In this document: positions 47,497 through 58,697 of the stretch, in pieces
Numbering within the stretch: the first letter of the stretch is position 1
How the letters are laid out: each line of letters opens with the position of its first letter
Assembly (NCBI RefSeq): GCF_000208745.1
Contig: NC_030858.1
Coordinates: 13,637,761-13,701,760 of the forward strand
Origin: Theobroma cacao
Taxonomy: Eukaryota > Streptophyta > Magnoliopsida > Malvales > Malvaceae
Length of the DNA stretch: 64,000 bases
Direction of reading: 5' to 3'
Notes under the pieces: model-generated
What the model saw: only the letters and a program-made list of their open reading frames with translations
Database searches by the model: none
What the model was told of the DNA's origin: nothing
Made by a program: the position numbers and the translations under genes

Positions 47497-50404
47497 TGTC
47501 ACGACCGGGAACTCTCATCAGGCCCATGACAACCACCACAACGTCCCGATAGACATTTATTACCCGGAATGCCGATCGGAACTCCGCAAGGCTTAGCATT
47601 AGGTTTCGCATCTCCCTGGTGAGCGACAGTTATTAAATCTCACATTTCAAGAAATCATAAGTCGTTTCCAAATCAAAATAATATAATATTATTTTCTGGC
47701 TCACAGAGGCATTTTCGTCATTTTTCTTCGAAAATATCGAAACTCGCCAAAAACATGATGTGTGGGCGAAAAACACATGTTTCATAATTAAAGTAAATTT
47801 AGATGTCTAAAATAATTATTTGAAACGAAATTATAAAAGTTTGAATAAAATAATAATATTTAATAAAATATTCTATTTAAAAAAAACAATATTTATAGAA
47901 AAATTCGTAAATAATTTTTGTAATGTAAAAGCTAAATATATTCATACGTGCTTTAAAGCAGATAACTGAAGTATAAAATTTCTTTTACAGTGACACGTGG
48001 GTCCTCAACTAACCAATAAGGTGCAAGTCTGTGAACCTACAATTTTGTCGATGCAAGGCTAACTGAAGTCCTTGATGCAATCGACTATCTACTTACTATC
48101 CTGAGCTTGAAATGTGGGGAATTGAGGGTGGTGAGATTATAAAATCTTAGTGAGTAAACAGACACCATCTAAACTATCTAAAGGCGAGTAAATGGAGACG
48201 AATTAAAATATTCTTTTCCAATATATGTTTCATAACATGAATATCCAATTTACTCAATTAATCAACATGACTTATATATCTCACAAAACTTGGCTCCTGC
48301 CAAAATCATTCCCGGGGATGCCTTGGCCTAAGCATCTGACCGAGACCACCAAGGCGGTTAAATGTCTTTACATCCGAAATTCTAGTCATGCCTTGGCATT
48401 GGCTGAGTCTCACTCTCACGCGGTGGTCCACGTGAAGTGCACTCAAATCTTTACCTCTAGAGATACCTTTCACACGGCTCTCCGATCGAGGTATGAATAT
48501 AATAAAAATATTTGATTCTGTGCCCCTTCTCTTAGGCTGATCTATAGAACCTCCACTGCAGGGATTATGAATTATTTTATCTACCACCTGATTTATAAAA
48601 TCTTTATTCGCATGACATGGCAATTTATCGCAATCTAGCCTCTCAAGGCTGAATACATAGTATATATAATTTTGATACAAATACAGACTTTGCCATTCAT
48701 GCTCACATATTGCTATAAGCCATATAATTTAAAACACAATTTATAACACAAGCAAGCAGTCTCCAATTACTCTATTTTCAAAACCAGTATTCAATTTTCT
48801 AGAAAATTTATAAAATCATTTTATAAAATCACAATTTCTCCTAAAACATAGAAATTTACCATGTAAACCAATTTTCTATAAAATCACACAATTGTATAAA
48901 ACTACTCTAGATAATTAAGACAATAATAAGTTTACTCACAGTTCTAGGAGTCGATGTACTCCTAATCCCAGTCTTCAAGCACAATCTCTGTACTTTTACT
49001 AGTGTAATTTGCTCACCACCTATCCACAATGTACAATACATAATCCACCACATTAATGCTTGACCATTATAAAATCAATTCAGGCTCGGTGTATATGCAT
49101 GATATGATATGCAACTTATTCGACTATCGCTTAAATGAGGTGCCGACCTAATTCGGCCTATTACCCGATTAAATGACAATTGTGTTCGATTTGGCTCCAA
49201 ATTGCTCCATTTCATTTCTAATACCTCAATCCACCAAACATTATTCAAATAACACCAATTTCAGCATCAAAACCCTCCCATTTCTTCATGGAAAAATTCA
49301 GCCATTACGGTGCACTAACACCGTGATTTTTCCTATTTAATTTTTCTCACCATTATTCATCATTTTCTAAGCCATTTCTCTTGAAATAATAACAATCCAT
49401 CACCCACACACATCAAGGAAGATTCGGCCAATGATGATTCATGGAAAAAATGGATTCTTTTCTTGTTGTTTTGCTTCTAAATATGCTAAATCAACTAAAA
49501 ACACTAACATATCTTAAAATCAATTCAATCCAACATCTTTCTCTCTCTATACCCATTTTGACCAGCCATGAATTCATCATGAAAACATGTAATTTAACCA
49601 CGGAAAATAAGGAGAAATGCTTAAGGAAAATAGATTTTAAGTTTAAGTTGAAAAATCCTACCTTTTTCACTTGTTTTCCTTGATTTTCCATACTTTTTCT
49701 CTTGAAATTCTTCACCTAGGGTTTGTTCTTCCTTTTTTTCCCTCTCTTCCTTGCTTGGCTGAATATTTGGAGAGATAATGGGCTGATTTATGCTGATTTT
49801 TAAGTTAAATAATAAAATATCCTAAGCTCGACACATGGCATGTTTCCATTGGTCCATTTTTAAAACTTTAAAAATTTTAAACCTTTTATCTCCACCACAT
49901 GATTATTCAAAGGTCAAAATGAGGATAAGGGAAGACCATGTGCTGGACAAATGTCCTGGTGGTGAAAAATTACAATTTTGCCCCTAGGGTGACAAAATTA
50001 CCATTTTACCTCTATACTCCAAATTATACCAAAATTAAAATTTTTCACTTCTAAACTTCAAATCATACTCCAATAAGTCAAATGGGGCCAAAAAAATCTT
50101 TTCTAAAATTTTCATTTTGTCCCCAAGTAGCAAATGACCATTTTGCCCCTAGATAGTGAAAATTCCGGTTTGACTCCAAATTGATCCTCGATATCCGAAT
50201 TACTATTTTGAGTCATCCCTGGACTGTGAAACTCTCAATTTCACCTTAAAATTCCTATTTGAACTAGTTCGAGGCTTAATCGACTTAATGATACCATTAG
50301 AGGCAATATCATCTTTTAACGATTTCTCAAACTTCATAAATATGCAACCATTCTATTGAGCATGTAAATGACGTCGTAATTATTTTATAGAGCAGGGTTT
50401 GACA
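47497..50404 (-). mobile_element. solo LTR E (Gypsy family), 2.9 kb, TSD AATGT
   Basis: The plus strand starts TGTCACGACCGGGAACTC and ends GCAGGGTTTGACA. AATGT flanks it at 47492-47496 and 50405-50409. It is the same subfamily as D in the opposite orientation; the first 200 bases of D against the reverse complement of E look about 92 per cent identical. The frames at 48225-48680 and 49441-49715 have no recognisable content. Confidence 0.93.
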
Positions 50405-50409
50405 AATGT

Positions 50410-51350
50410 ACCTTTGACATACTTGAGAATCCTCTTGGCAACCTTCAAATGTAAAGTTGAAGGATTTTGTATAAACCTAGATAACAAACTTGTAGAAAAC
50501 ATTATGTTAGGCTTGGTTGCAGACAAGTACAAAAGAGAGCCAATCATACTTTTGTAAACTTGACCATCAACTAGAGTTAAGACATCATTTTTACTAAACT
50601 TGACACCAGTAAATAGTGGAGTAGGCACAGTCTTGTAGAAGGTCATGTTAAATTTCTTTAACAAATCCTTTGCATACTTAGATTGACGTAATGCAATCAA
50701 GTCATTTGTCTGTACTACTTCCAACCCCAAAAAATAAGTCATTAACCCCAAATCATTCATCTCAAATTCTTTCATCATTTTCTACTTGAATTCCACCAAC
50801 ACATCATTATTAAGACCTATGAGCAACAAATCATCAACCTAAAAAGCTATTATGAGTGCAATTGAGCCATTTGAATATTTCACATACAATATTGACTCAT
50901 TAACACTTCTTTGGAATCCTTGTCTTCTAAAATGATCATCTATTCTATCATACCAAGCACGTGGGGCTTGCTCAAGGCCATATAATGCCTTAATTAATTT
51001 GTAGACCTTACCTTTAGAACTTTCTTCAATGTAACCTTCAGGTTGCTTAATAAAATATCTCTTGATACGTAGCTATTTAGAAATGCTGATTTGACATCCA
51101 ATTGGTAAATTATCCATCATTCTCTTACTGACAAAGCAGTGAGCATTCTAATAGTATCATGCCTAGCCACAAGTGCAAAAGTCTCCATATAATCTACTCC
51201 ATAAACCTATGCATACTCTTTGACCGTAAAACTGCCTTTATATTTGTTCACAGAACCATCAAGATTCAACTTTATTCTGAAAATCCATTTGGCTCCTATC
51301 ACATTTTGTCCTGCTCGTTTATCCACTAGTACTTAAGTATTGTTCTTCTT
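50410..51350 (-). pseudogene. Copia reverse transcriptase
   Basis: Motifs in order on the minus strand: QPEGYIEESSKGKVYKLIKA and LYGLEQAPRAWYDRID, the catalytic VDDLLLIG with a stop codon (50839-50841) where the Tyr of YVDD belongs, KKFNMTFYKTVPTPL, then YLSATKPNIMFSTSLLSRF and KRILKYVKGTF at the junction with LTR E. This is the Copia RT and connection region. Several stops and shifts lie at 51000-51350. A catalytic-motif stop makes it plainly dead. Confidence 0.88.
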
Positions 51351-52510
51351 AATCATGTTGATCTCGTTATCCATAGTATCACCCAATTTTTGTTTGTCAC
51401 AGCTTCTCTGTAGCTGGTTCAAAAATAGCTACATTAGCCATATTGTAAATCTCACTTAAGTTTCTAGTTCCTCTAACAACAAGACTTTCATCTTCAATAT
51501 TTTCAGAATCATTATCATCAATCAGTTGTTGATCTTTTTCAGTATCAACTACTAGATCAAAGTACTTAACAGTGACATTTTGCCAATTTCATTTTTGCCC
51601 TTCATCAAAGTTGACATCCTTGTTGACAAACACTTTGTTTGACTGAACAACATATAGTCTATAGCCCTTTGACACCTCATTATAACCAATGTGCATAGCA
51701 AATATCGACTTAGAATCAAATTTGGATTTTCTCTCATCAAGTATTTTTGCATAACATGTGCATCTAAAAACTCTCAAATGAGCTATAGATGGTTTGTATC
51801 CAAACCACATTTCAAAAAGAGTTTTTTGAGATAGAATTTTGGTATATGCCCTATTCAATATATAATTGGCAGAGTTTACTACCTTAACCCAAAACTTCTT
51901 TGGCAATCCCATATGATACAATAAACACATCCCCATCTCAACCAATGTTCTATTTTTCCTTTCAAATTTGCCATTCTGTTATGGATTGTAGGTGATAGTT
52001 AGCTGATGTTGTACACCATATTCAGCCAGTAATTTCTCAAATTTTGCTACAGTGAACTCAGAACCATTATCACTTCTCAATGTTTTAATACTTAAGCTTG
52101 AGAAGTTCTCAACTAATGTTTTGAACTTTGTGAAATTCTTCAAAGCATTAGGTTTTTGCTTCAAGAAATAAACCCAGCAATACGTAGTGAAATCATCAAG
52201 AAATAGTATATAGTATCTGCTTCCACTAAGAGAATTTCATTGATCCACTTATATCAATATGGACTAACTCTAATTTCTGAGTTGCTTTCCAACTACTTTT
52301 CTTAGGAAACAACTTCTTGGTTTGTTTATAAAATTGACAAGCTAAACACAATGTTTCTTGTTTTGTGATATCAAGTAGGCCCTCAACTAATTGACCAAAT
52401 GCCATATGAAACAGTGAACCATAATTCACGTGTCCTAACCTTTTGTGCCATAGCTTAAACTCATCCTTCTCATTGTACAAAGTAGTATGCTTAGTATCTT
52501 TCAAGTACAC
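51351..52510 (-). pseudogene. Copia integrase
   Basis: The GAG-pre-integrase region LWHKRLGHVNYGSL has the two His, and ETLCLACQFYKQTKK the two Cys of the zinc finger. The core shows DDFTTYCWVYFLK (first Asp), LRSDNGSEFTVAKFEK (second Asp) and GKFERKNRTLVEM (Glu), so the D-D-E triad is intact. VFRCTCYAKI and YRLYVVQSNKVFVNKDVNF follow. Stops lie near 52226, 51979 (NP-stop-QNG) and 51589. Confidence 0.9.
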
Positions 52511-52637
52511 AGGATATCAATTGTTTTTCATATGAATAGTAAACATTTCTGCACCACAAGGATCAAATACAATACAAAATTTGTCTTTGAACAACAAAGC
52601 ATAATGCTTATCAGCTAATTATCCAACACTCAGTAGG

Positions 52638-53087
52638 TTATAATCTGCCATAGCGCACACTTGTTATATGTTTCATACTTGATGTGGTTTCAACAACTAC
52701 AATACCAACACCAAGTACTTGCAGATATTCACCATTTCCAATTTTAACTTCAGATATCAAACTAGTATCAAGATCAGTAAACAAAGACTGATTACTTGTA
52801 AGATGATGAAAACAAGCACTGTCCAATAACCAAATACTTGTCTTACCAGAATCCGTACCCATTTTAGCCATAAACAAAACTTCTTCATTCTTAGTCTCCT
52901 GCTTAGCTACATCAGCCTGAGTTACAAGTTCTGTCATTTTGTTCTTGCACACTCTTTCAACATGCCCCATTTGCTGACAGGCCTTACATTTGACATTAGG
53001 CCTAAACCAACTATATTTTTCAATATGATTCTTTTTCTTGCAATTTGAGCAAGGAGGATATTTACTTGTTGATTTGCCTTGCTTCAA
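52638..53087 (-). pseudogene. Copia zinc knuckle and protease
   Basis: CKACQQMGHVERVC is the CCHC knuckle (C-x2-C-x4-H-x4-C), preceded by a CSNCKKKNHIEKYSW half-site. The protease core WLLDSACFHHLTSN has the catalytic Asp as DSA instead of the usual DSG, followed by VKIGNGEYLQVLGVGIV. One open frame of 149 codons ends at 52638. Confidence 0.87.
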
Positions 53088-53099
53088 ATCAATTGATTT

Positions 53100-53808
53100 A
53101 GTTCCTTTTGATTCATTTTCTTGGAATTATTCCCTTTGAGTTTTAACCCCTTGGTCTTAGCCATTAAGGCATTTTCCACCAGATCATCAACTATTAAGGC
53201 TCTTCTATGCTCTTGAGCTAGTAGGGCATTTATAAGTTCATTCACAAAGATTTTAGTTAAGTCCTTAAATTCTTCCAGAGAGGATATTATTACTTCAAAC
53301 CTTTCTAGTAAGCTGATTATGAACTTAGCTACAACTCTTCTCTCAAAAACATCCTCTCCAAGAAACCTTAACTAATTAACTATCGTTAAGACTTTATCAG
53401 TATAAGCTTGAATTCCTACTTCATTTTTCATTTCCTACATTTCAAATTCCTATGACAAAATCATGATCTATATCATTTTAGTTCTCTCATTCCCTTGAAA
53501 TTCATCTCTTAAGGTTTCCAAAACAAGTTTAGGATCATCTAAATTAATAATCCTAGCAAATATAGAATATGAAACAGCAAACTGAAGACAAAACAAAGCC
53601 TTATACCTCTTAGCCACTTTTTTCTCTGTGTTGCTTGATTTGAGTGATTGTTGGGTTGCCATGCCTTTGAATTGAGAGCTTTCTAGTCTCTACTACATCC
53701 CATAAGTCGAACACCTTTAGGTAAGAATGCATCTTCAGGGCCTAAATCTGGTAATTAGAACTAGAGAATGTAGGAGGAGATGAGGTAGAAAAACCAACAG
53801 TAGCCATT
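53100..53808 (-). pseudogene. Copia Gag, N-terminal part, broken
   Basis: An ATG at 53808 opens MATVGFSTSSPPTFSSSNYQ, then a stop, ALKMHSYLKVFDLWDVVE, which is the usual start of plant Copia Gag. A frameshifted continuation at 53468-53662 gives RYKALFCLQFAVSYSIFARI and LETLRDEFQGNERTK, the UBN2-like gag region. Several stops and shifts separate it from the zinc knuckle. Confidence 0.8.
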
Positions 53809-53880
53809 TTACTTTCTTCAAATCTATTGATCAGCTTTAGGAATGAATTCTTAAGAAAATAAACAGTCCCATAAGAATAC

Positions 53881-53893
53881 TGCTCTAATACCA
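53881..53893 (-). other. Copia primer-binding site (initiator tRNA-Met)
   Basis: The minus strand reads TGGTATTAGAGCA directly after the 5' LTR end (CTCTTCA). One base differs from the standard TGGTATCAGAGC. Confidence 0.85.
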
Positions 53894-54430
53894 TGAAGAG
53901 ATTTTCAGAGTGAAGTTTCTAGAAAAATAAGATGAACTTAAGAATAAAGAGGAAAGCTTGAGTCAATAGAGAATAATCAAAATTTGGGGAAAAACTCTCA
54001 ATGGTTATTTTCATTAAGGTTATATATCCTTGCTAAACGTACTGAGCTCTATAGATTTAGCCTTGGTTAATGTGAAAAATAAAAATAGTCAGCTGAGCAC
54101 AAAAAACAATGGCATTGTTTTCTGTGCTTTGCAACAGTAGCAACAACATGGCTGTTAGGCGTTACATTTGACTCAAAACCACAACACTATTGTAAGTAAA
54201 AGGAAGAAACAAGAAACAAGATTAAAATGACAAAGCATGATACCGTATGACACTAAGTAAAACTCATAAGTGAAATGACACAGAGACAGTCGTTTAGGCA
54301 CTACAGTTTGGTAAAGTAAAAAGCAAAACTACACCGTTTCCTAGACTCAGTTCTTCAATCTTCAAACCATCGTTGGTTCACCCCATTCTTCATCTCCTTC
54401 ACTTTCAAAGAAGAGATTAAATCTTCAACA
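53894..54430 (-). repeat. Copia 5' LTR
   Basis: From TGAAGAGATTTTCAGAG to TTAAATCTTCAACA. It is the partner of 43552-44089. Confidence 0.9.
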
Positions 54431-55230
54431 AGCTTTTGTTTTTCAGCCAAGAAATATTTTCTCTTTAAATGACATGTGCAAGTCACACGCCACTTGTGGC
54501 TTTCTCGATGCCAAAAACTTTCTCTAGGAGATTGGAGTCTATTGTGGTGGTCAACGTGCCAATCAAATACGTTGTAGATCATGACACGCACCGAACCAAG
54601 AGTGGATCGGATTTCTACAGTAATTCATCTTCAACTCTAGAGTTTGCTTTTATTCATTTTAGTCCCTAACTTCTTTTTGCTAAATTTTTTGGTCATACAA
54701 ATCCAAATGATGCAAATGGTTATATACTAAAGGAAAGGTTGTCAAGGAAGGATTCTATTGGCGTAAAAATATTCAAGAAAGAAAAATATAAAACAAAGTT
54801 TAGGGTTTAACAACTAGGGTTTCATTTTTCTCCTTCTTTACTCATCACATCAAATTCAAAACTTTCAAATATTAATATAGAAGCATATATTAGGATCATA
54901 TCATGAAATAGTTAACTCTAGAAATATGCTTTTTTACTATTGTCATTAAGGTGTCATAAAAACTTCAAAAACTAGATAATCATAAAACATAGACATAATC
55001 AATCATTTCTAGCGTGTTAATCATGTTTTATTACAGACCATAACAGTATGAAAACACACGAATAAGCTGTAACATCAATGTAAAAAAACTATGGATGTAA
55101 TAAAAGTTCAAAAGAATCTTACTCTAATCTAATATATATTAGCCTTTTTTTTTTTCAAGATTAATCCAAAGTATCTCCTAGATTTTGATTCTGGATATTT
55201 TACACGTATATTGATCTCTGCAAATTTGTC

Positions 55231-55387
55231 GTGAAAACCTACTACAAACACGAGCAGTGACAAACTTTGCCTAGTGCAAAAACCATAGCTTGAAAATGGA
55301 AAAAGGTGGGTGAAAAACTATTACAAACACGAGCAGTGACGAACTTTGCTTAGGGCAAAACCTTAGCTTGATAATGGAAAAAGGTGG
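55231..55387. repeat. 79-bp tandem duplication inside R2
   Basis: GTGAAAACCTACTACAAACA begins at 55231 and GTGAAAAACTATTACAAACA at 55310. Both units end ATGGAAAAAGGTGG. R1 has a single unit. Confidence 0.9.
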
Positions 55388-55568
55388 TTTTCAGGTTAAT
55401 TGTTTTTTTAATTGTTCTGACTATTGTGATTGTGTTTTGATGAAAAGTCTCAACTTATTTATAGAACCCCTTTTGTCGTAACTTTAAATTCATAGGTAAT
55501 CTTAATATATAATTATCATACAATTATTCAGATAACTTACTTTACCAGGATAAAGAAAGGGTAAATCC

Positions 55569-57812
55569 TAATCTTTTGGTAGACTTGGTTAGATAAGCTG
55601 AACTATCATGAGTGTTGTCCAAGAAGTCTAGCAACATAAAAACATGTACATGGAAAACAGTGTAGCAAAGCAAAGGCCGGCTTCTACTTCTACTTCTACG
55701 TATGAAACCCTAAAGCCTAGCAATAGCACACGTTAATTTCAATTTTAACAACCTTATACAAATCTTCTGCAATGATCATTTAAATTGTATTGTTTTATGA
55801 TTGATGACTTGGTACTTGCCTTCAACGTTCAAAGTACTACAAACCCAAAAAAAGAAAAGACCAAGACCTCGTTGAAGGTACATGCTTTAGGTTTAGTGTC
55901 TTAATTAGGAGACAATGTAACATCATTTTCATTGGTTTGAAGATTGTCCATTGCTTGTTAACATTGGCAGAGAAACTTTGTTAGAAAAAGTGGGCACAGC
56001 ATTTGCAAGGTTGTGGTCCTTGCCTTGGTTAATTGGAGGGAAAACATCGCCAGTATCATGGACAAAGGTTAGACGCAATGTTGTTTTAGCAGTGCTTTAC
56101 CTTATCTCTAGATTAAATCTGTTTTGGTTGACCATATCTCTAGAATGATTCTTTTTATGGTGTGTGGCATGCTTCATCTTGGTAAAATGAATGCGACCAG
56201 CGGTCAAAAAAGGAAAAACAAAAGTGAGAGATTTTTTATTTTCTTTTTTCCCCTCACTACTTAAAATATACATATAAGCAGAACTCTACTTGTATTGTAC
56301 GAGCTTAAGTTAATTAAACAAGTATTAATAAAAATAGTTTCTTTTCTTTCTTTAATTAATAAAAATGTTTTGTTACATGAATTAACCGAGGTCTAAAATA
56401 GATTTTTTTAATAATATTTTGTTAATTAAGCATGACACTGTTTTGTATTCTCTTAAATGATATTCTTAATGGTACTTAAAAGGATATATACTCACGTTAT
56501 GCAAAGCTTTTTTTCAATTAAAATTCATTTCAGAAGTAAATAATTATTTATTTACTAGATAATGTTAGTTTTTATATTCTAGAATACATGCATGACTTGG
56601 TTTTTACATTAATTATTACACATCAACTACTTTCTTTCTCTGATTTTGAATATTTTCACATGCTATGTTTACTGTCCAGGTCTACAAGAAATGTAGATAG
56701 ATATTGGGATGTACTTATATTGGGAGACTGATAGCATATGACAAAGTATATTTTCTTGAGTTGCCTTGGCGAGGTCAAAGTGGGTTTCACTTGGGAATGC
56801 TATTTTCTTTACCCAATTTTAAAGAGTTTGGATTTTTTACCCAAGTTCTAACCATTAAGTTATCTTATTGGAGATTATATTCCTTTGTGCGTTGTAGTTT
56901 AACCATATTCCATACCTCATGTTTTCTCTCTCGACACTCGTATGCTCTACTACTACCATACCTTTACACCCTACTCTTGATTAAAAGCATCCCACCTTCC
57001 ACTACCTCTTATGTACTTCTTCAGAGAAGCCCATACTTACTATAGTTTTTACCAACCCTTGTACGGTTTGTACCAAAACTCTTCATGCACGTTTCTTCTT
57101 CTTTCCAGCATATCATCTGATGTAGGATGAGTTATCTTATTGAGCGCATCAATTTAATCTATATATACAGCCTATAAATACACCAAACATGACTCCATTA
57201 ATGTAAAGACTTATTCTCTTTTTATCTCTGCCTCCAGTCTTCCTCCTAATTAGTTGGAGGGGAAAAATCAACCTTTTTAGACATCTTTGACCTATTACCA
57301 AAAAAAGTAATGCTAATCTGTACTTCAGACGGATGCGCTACTGTCTAATTACTCATATAGATATAACTAATAACAATTTTACAGCATTTATTGTCATTTT
57401 TCTATTAGTAGTCGGACAGTGAACTGTCAGACACCTTACTTCCCCTCAAACAATAATGCCCAAGCTTAAATTCCTATAAGGACTCTGTAGTCCTTCTTTC
57501 TGCCCTGTCTCTATTCTATGTTATCACGAAGTTGCAACACTGCCTCACAATCCATCTATAGTACTGATTACTTTCATGAATCACGAATAATTAAAACGAT
57601 CATGTATTAAATAATTAATGTTACGATCAATTACACTAATTAATCAAGGGTCAATTATATATTTCAGCAAATCGCTACGTTCACGAATAAATACTATATA
57701 TTCCAAAAAATAATTCATATATAAATGTTGACTGATGTTTTTCTCTAAGTGCATGCCGCAAATAAGAACTGCCTCACGTTGTTATTCATGCATTTACTGC
57801 ACATGATGTGAA

Positions 57813-57817
<5 letters not shown>
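55569..57817. other. intergenic sequence without recognised gene
   Basis: Two open frames stand out but match nothing I know. 55951-56148 (65 codons) contains LWSLPWLIGGKTSPVSWTKV and RRNVVLAVLYLISRLNLFWL. 56704-57045 (113 codons) is Leu/Tyr/Ser-rich. Neither has a clear start context or homology I can name. The rest is AT-rich. Confidence 0.4.

Positions 57818-57843
<26 letters not shown>
57818..57843. repeat. (AT)13 microsatellite
   Basis: Uninterrupted AT dinucleotides. Confidence 0.95.
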
Positions 57844-57995
57844 TGAGATTGTTCGTCATCTAGAGATACATGGTTGAAAATTAAACCAAATTTGACTTCA
57901 GTTGACATTTTTATTCAGACTTGCAGCAGTGAGTCCAAGGAAATATAACCAGCAATGTATTGTATGATACTTTGCCATGGGATGTCATCTTCATT

Positions 57996-58697
57996 CACAC
58001 ACGCTCTGGTACTGGAGGAACTTAGAGTTTATTTGAGGCAGATTTTCAATGGCCGGATAATGCCCCACAACAGATATGGCTCAAAGCCAAGAAAGCTTGG
58101 GATATTCTGCATTGTCGAGAACAGAGAATGAAGTCTGAAATTCTAGTAGCCTGGGTCAAAACAAGTTATCCTTATGTGAAGCTAAACGTGGATGGTAGTG
58201 CAAAAGGCCAACCGGGCGATGCTGTAGCTAGAGGATTAGTCAGGGACGAAAATGGAAATTGGTTATTTGGGTTTGTCTATTTCTTTCTCACTTGGAGCAA
58301 AGCTTTGGGCAATTTTAAAGGGTTTAGAATTATGCTGGGAAAGAGGCTTTAGACTAGTCTTGGTAGAAACTGACTCTTAAACTCGCTATTCAGAAGCTAT
58401 CTCAACAGGGGTTTCATTTGGATTCATGTGCGAGCATTGTGAAGATTATACAGAAGCTTCTCCAGGGAGATTGGTCTTGTTTTCTCACTCACGTGTTGCG
58501 TGTAGCTAAATAGTTACGTGGACTGGATATATGGCAACTAACTATAATAATCTTCCTTTAGGTCTACATGTTTTTGAGGTCCCTCCACCAAATATCTCCT
58601 CCTTGTTATGAGCTAATATATTAGGTATATCTTGGGCCAGACTTATGTAATTTGAGTTTTTTATTGAATAGATGCCTCCCTTAATTAAAAAAAAAAA
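57996..58697 (+). mobile_element. LINE tail (L1-type), 5'-truncated
   Basis: It encodes a degenerate RNase H domain and ends in an A-run (58687-58697). The left limit is uncertain; LINE-like coding sequence can be followed back to about 57996, and no target duplication could be read. It is a different subfamily from the LINE at 1438-2361. Confidence 0.7.
58008..58660 (+). pseudogene. LINE RNase H-like domain, broken
   Basis: FEADFQWPDNAPQQIWLKAK and AWDILHCREQRMKSEILVAW lead into VKLNVDGSAKGQPGDAVARG (first catalytic Asp) and LVRDENGNWLFGFV. After a frameshift near 58280 come GAKLWAILKGLELCWERGF and LVLVETDS (later catalytic region), then LQGDWSCFLTHVLRVAK and LHVFEVPPPNIS near the C-terminus. 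Stops occur near 58030, 58378 and later. The order and motifs match the C-terminal domain of plant L1 ORF2. It is not functional. Confidence 0.82.

Larger units (their letters stand above)
43552..54430 (-). mobile_element. Copia LTR retrotransposon, minus strand, split by two solo LTRs
   Basis: LTRs of 538 and 537 bp lie at 43552-44089 and 53894-54430, with flanks GGCTT (43547-43551) and AGCTT (54431-54435), one mismatch. In transcription order it holds a Met-tRNA primer site, gag, zinc knuckle, protease, integrase, RT and RNase H; integrase before RT identifies Ty1/Copia. Removing solo LTRs D and E with one duplication copy each leaves about 5.06 kb, a normal Copia size. Many stops and small indels make it inactive. 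Confidence 0.93.
43535..55568. repeat. 1.1-kb direct repeat, copy R2, split by the Copia element
   Basis: R2 starts GCAGACAAGTTGGCTT at 43535, is interrupted at 43552 by the Copia element, and resumes at 54431 (AGCTTTTGTTTTTCAGCC) through 55568. Compared with R1 it has an extra tandem unit (55231-55387). A TATA-type sequence on the minus strand (plus TATTTATA at 55456-55463) is preserved in both copies apart from one base. Confidence 0.8.

Noticed and set aside
44509..50404. First read as a Gypsy element with two LTRs and a tiny internal region
   Set aside because: The LTRs are in opposite orientation, each has its own TSD, and the spacer encodes Copia RNase H, so they are two solo LTRs.
56704..57045. 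113-codon frame
   Set aside because: Hydrophobic, Leu/Tyr/Ser-rich translation without a recognisable domain; probably chance.
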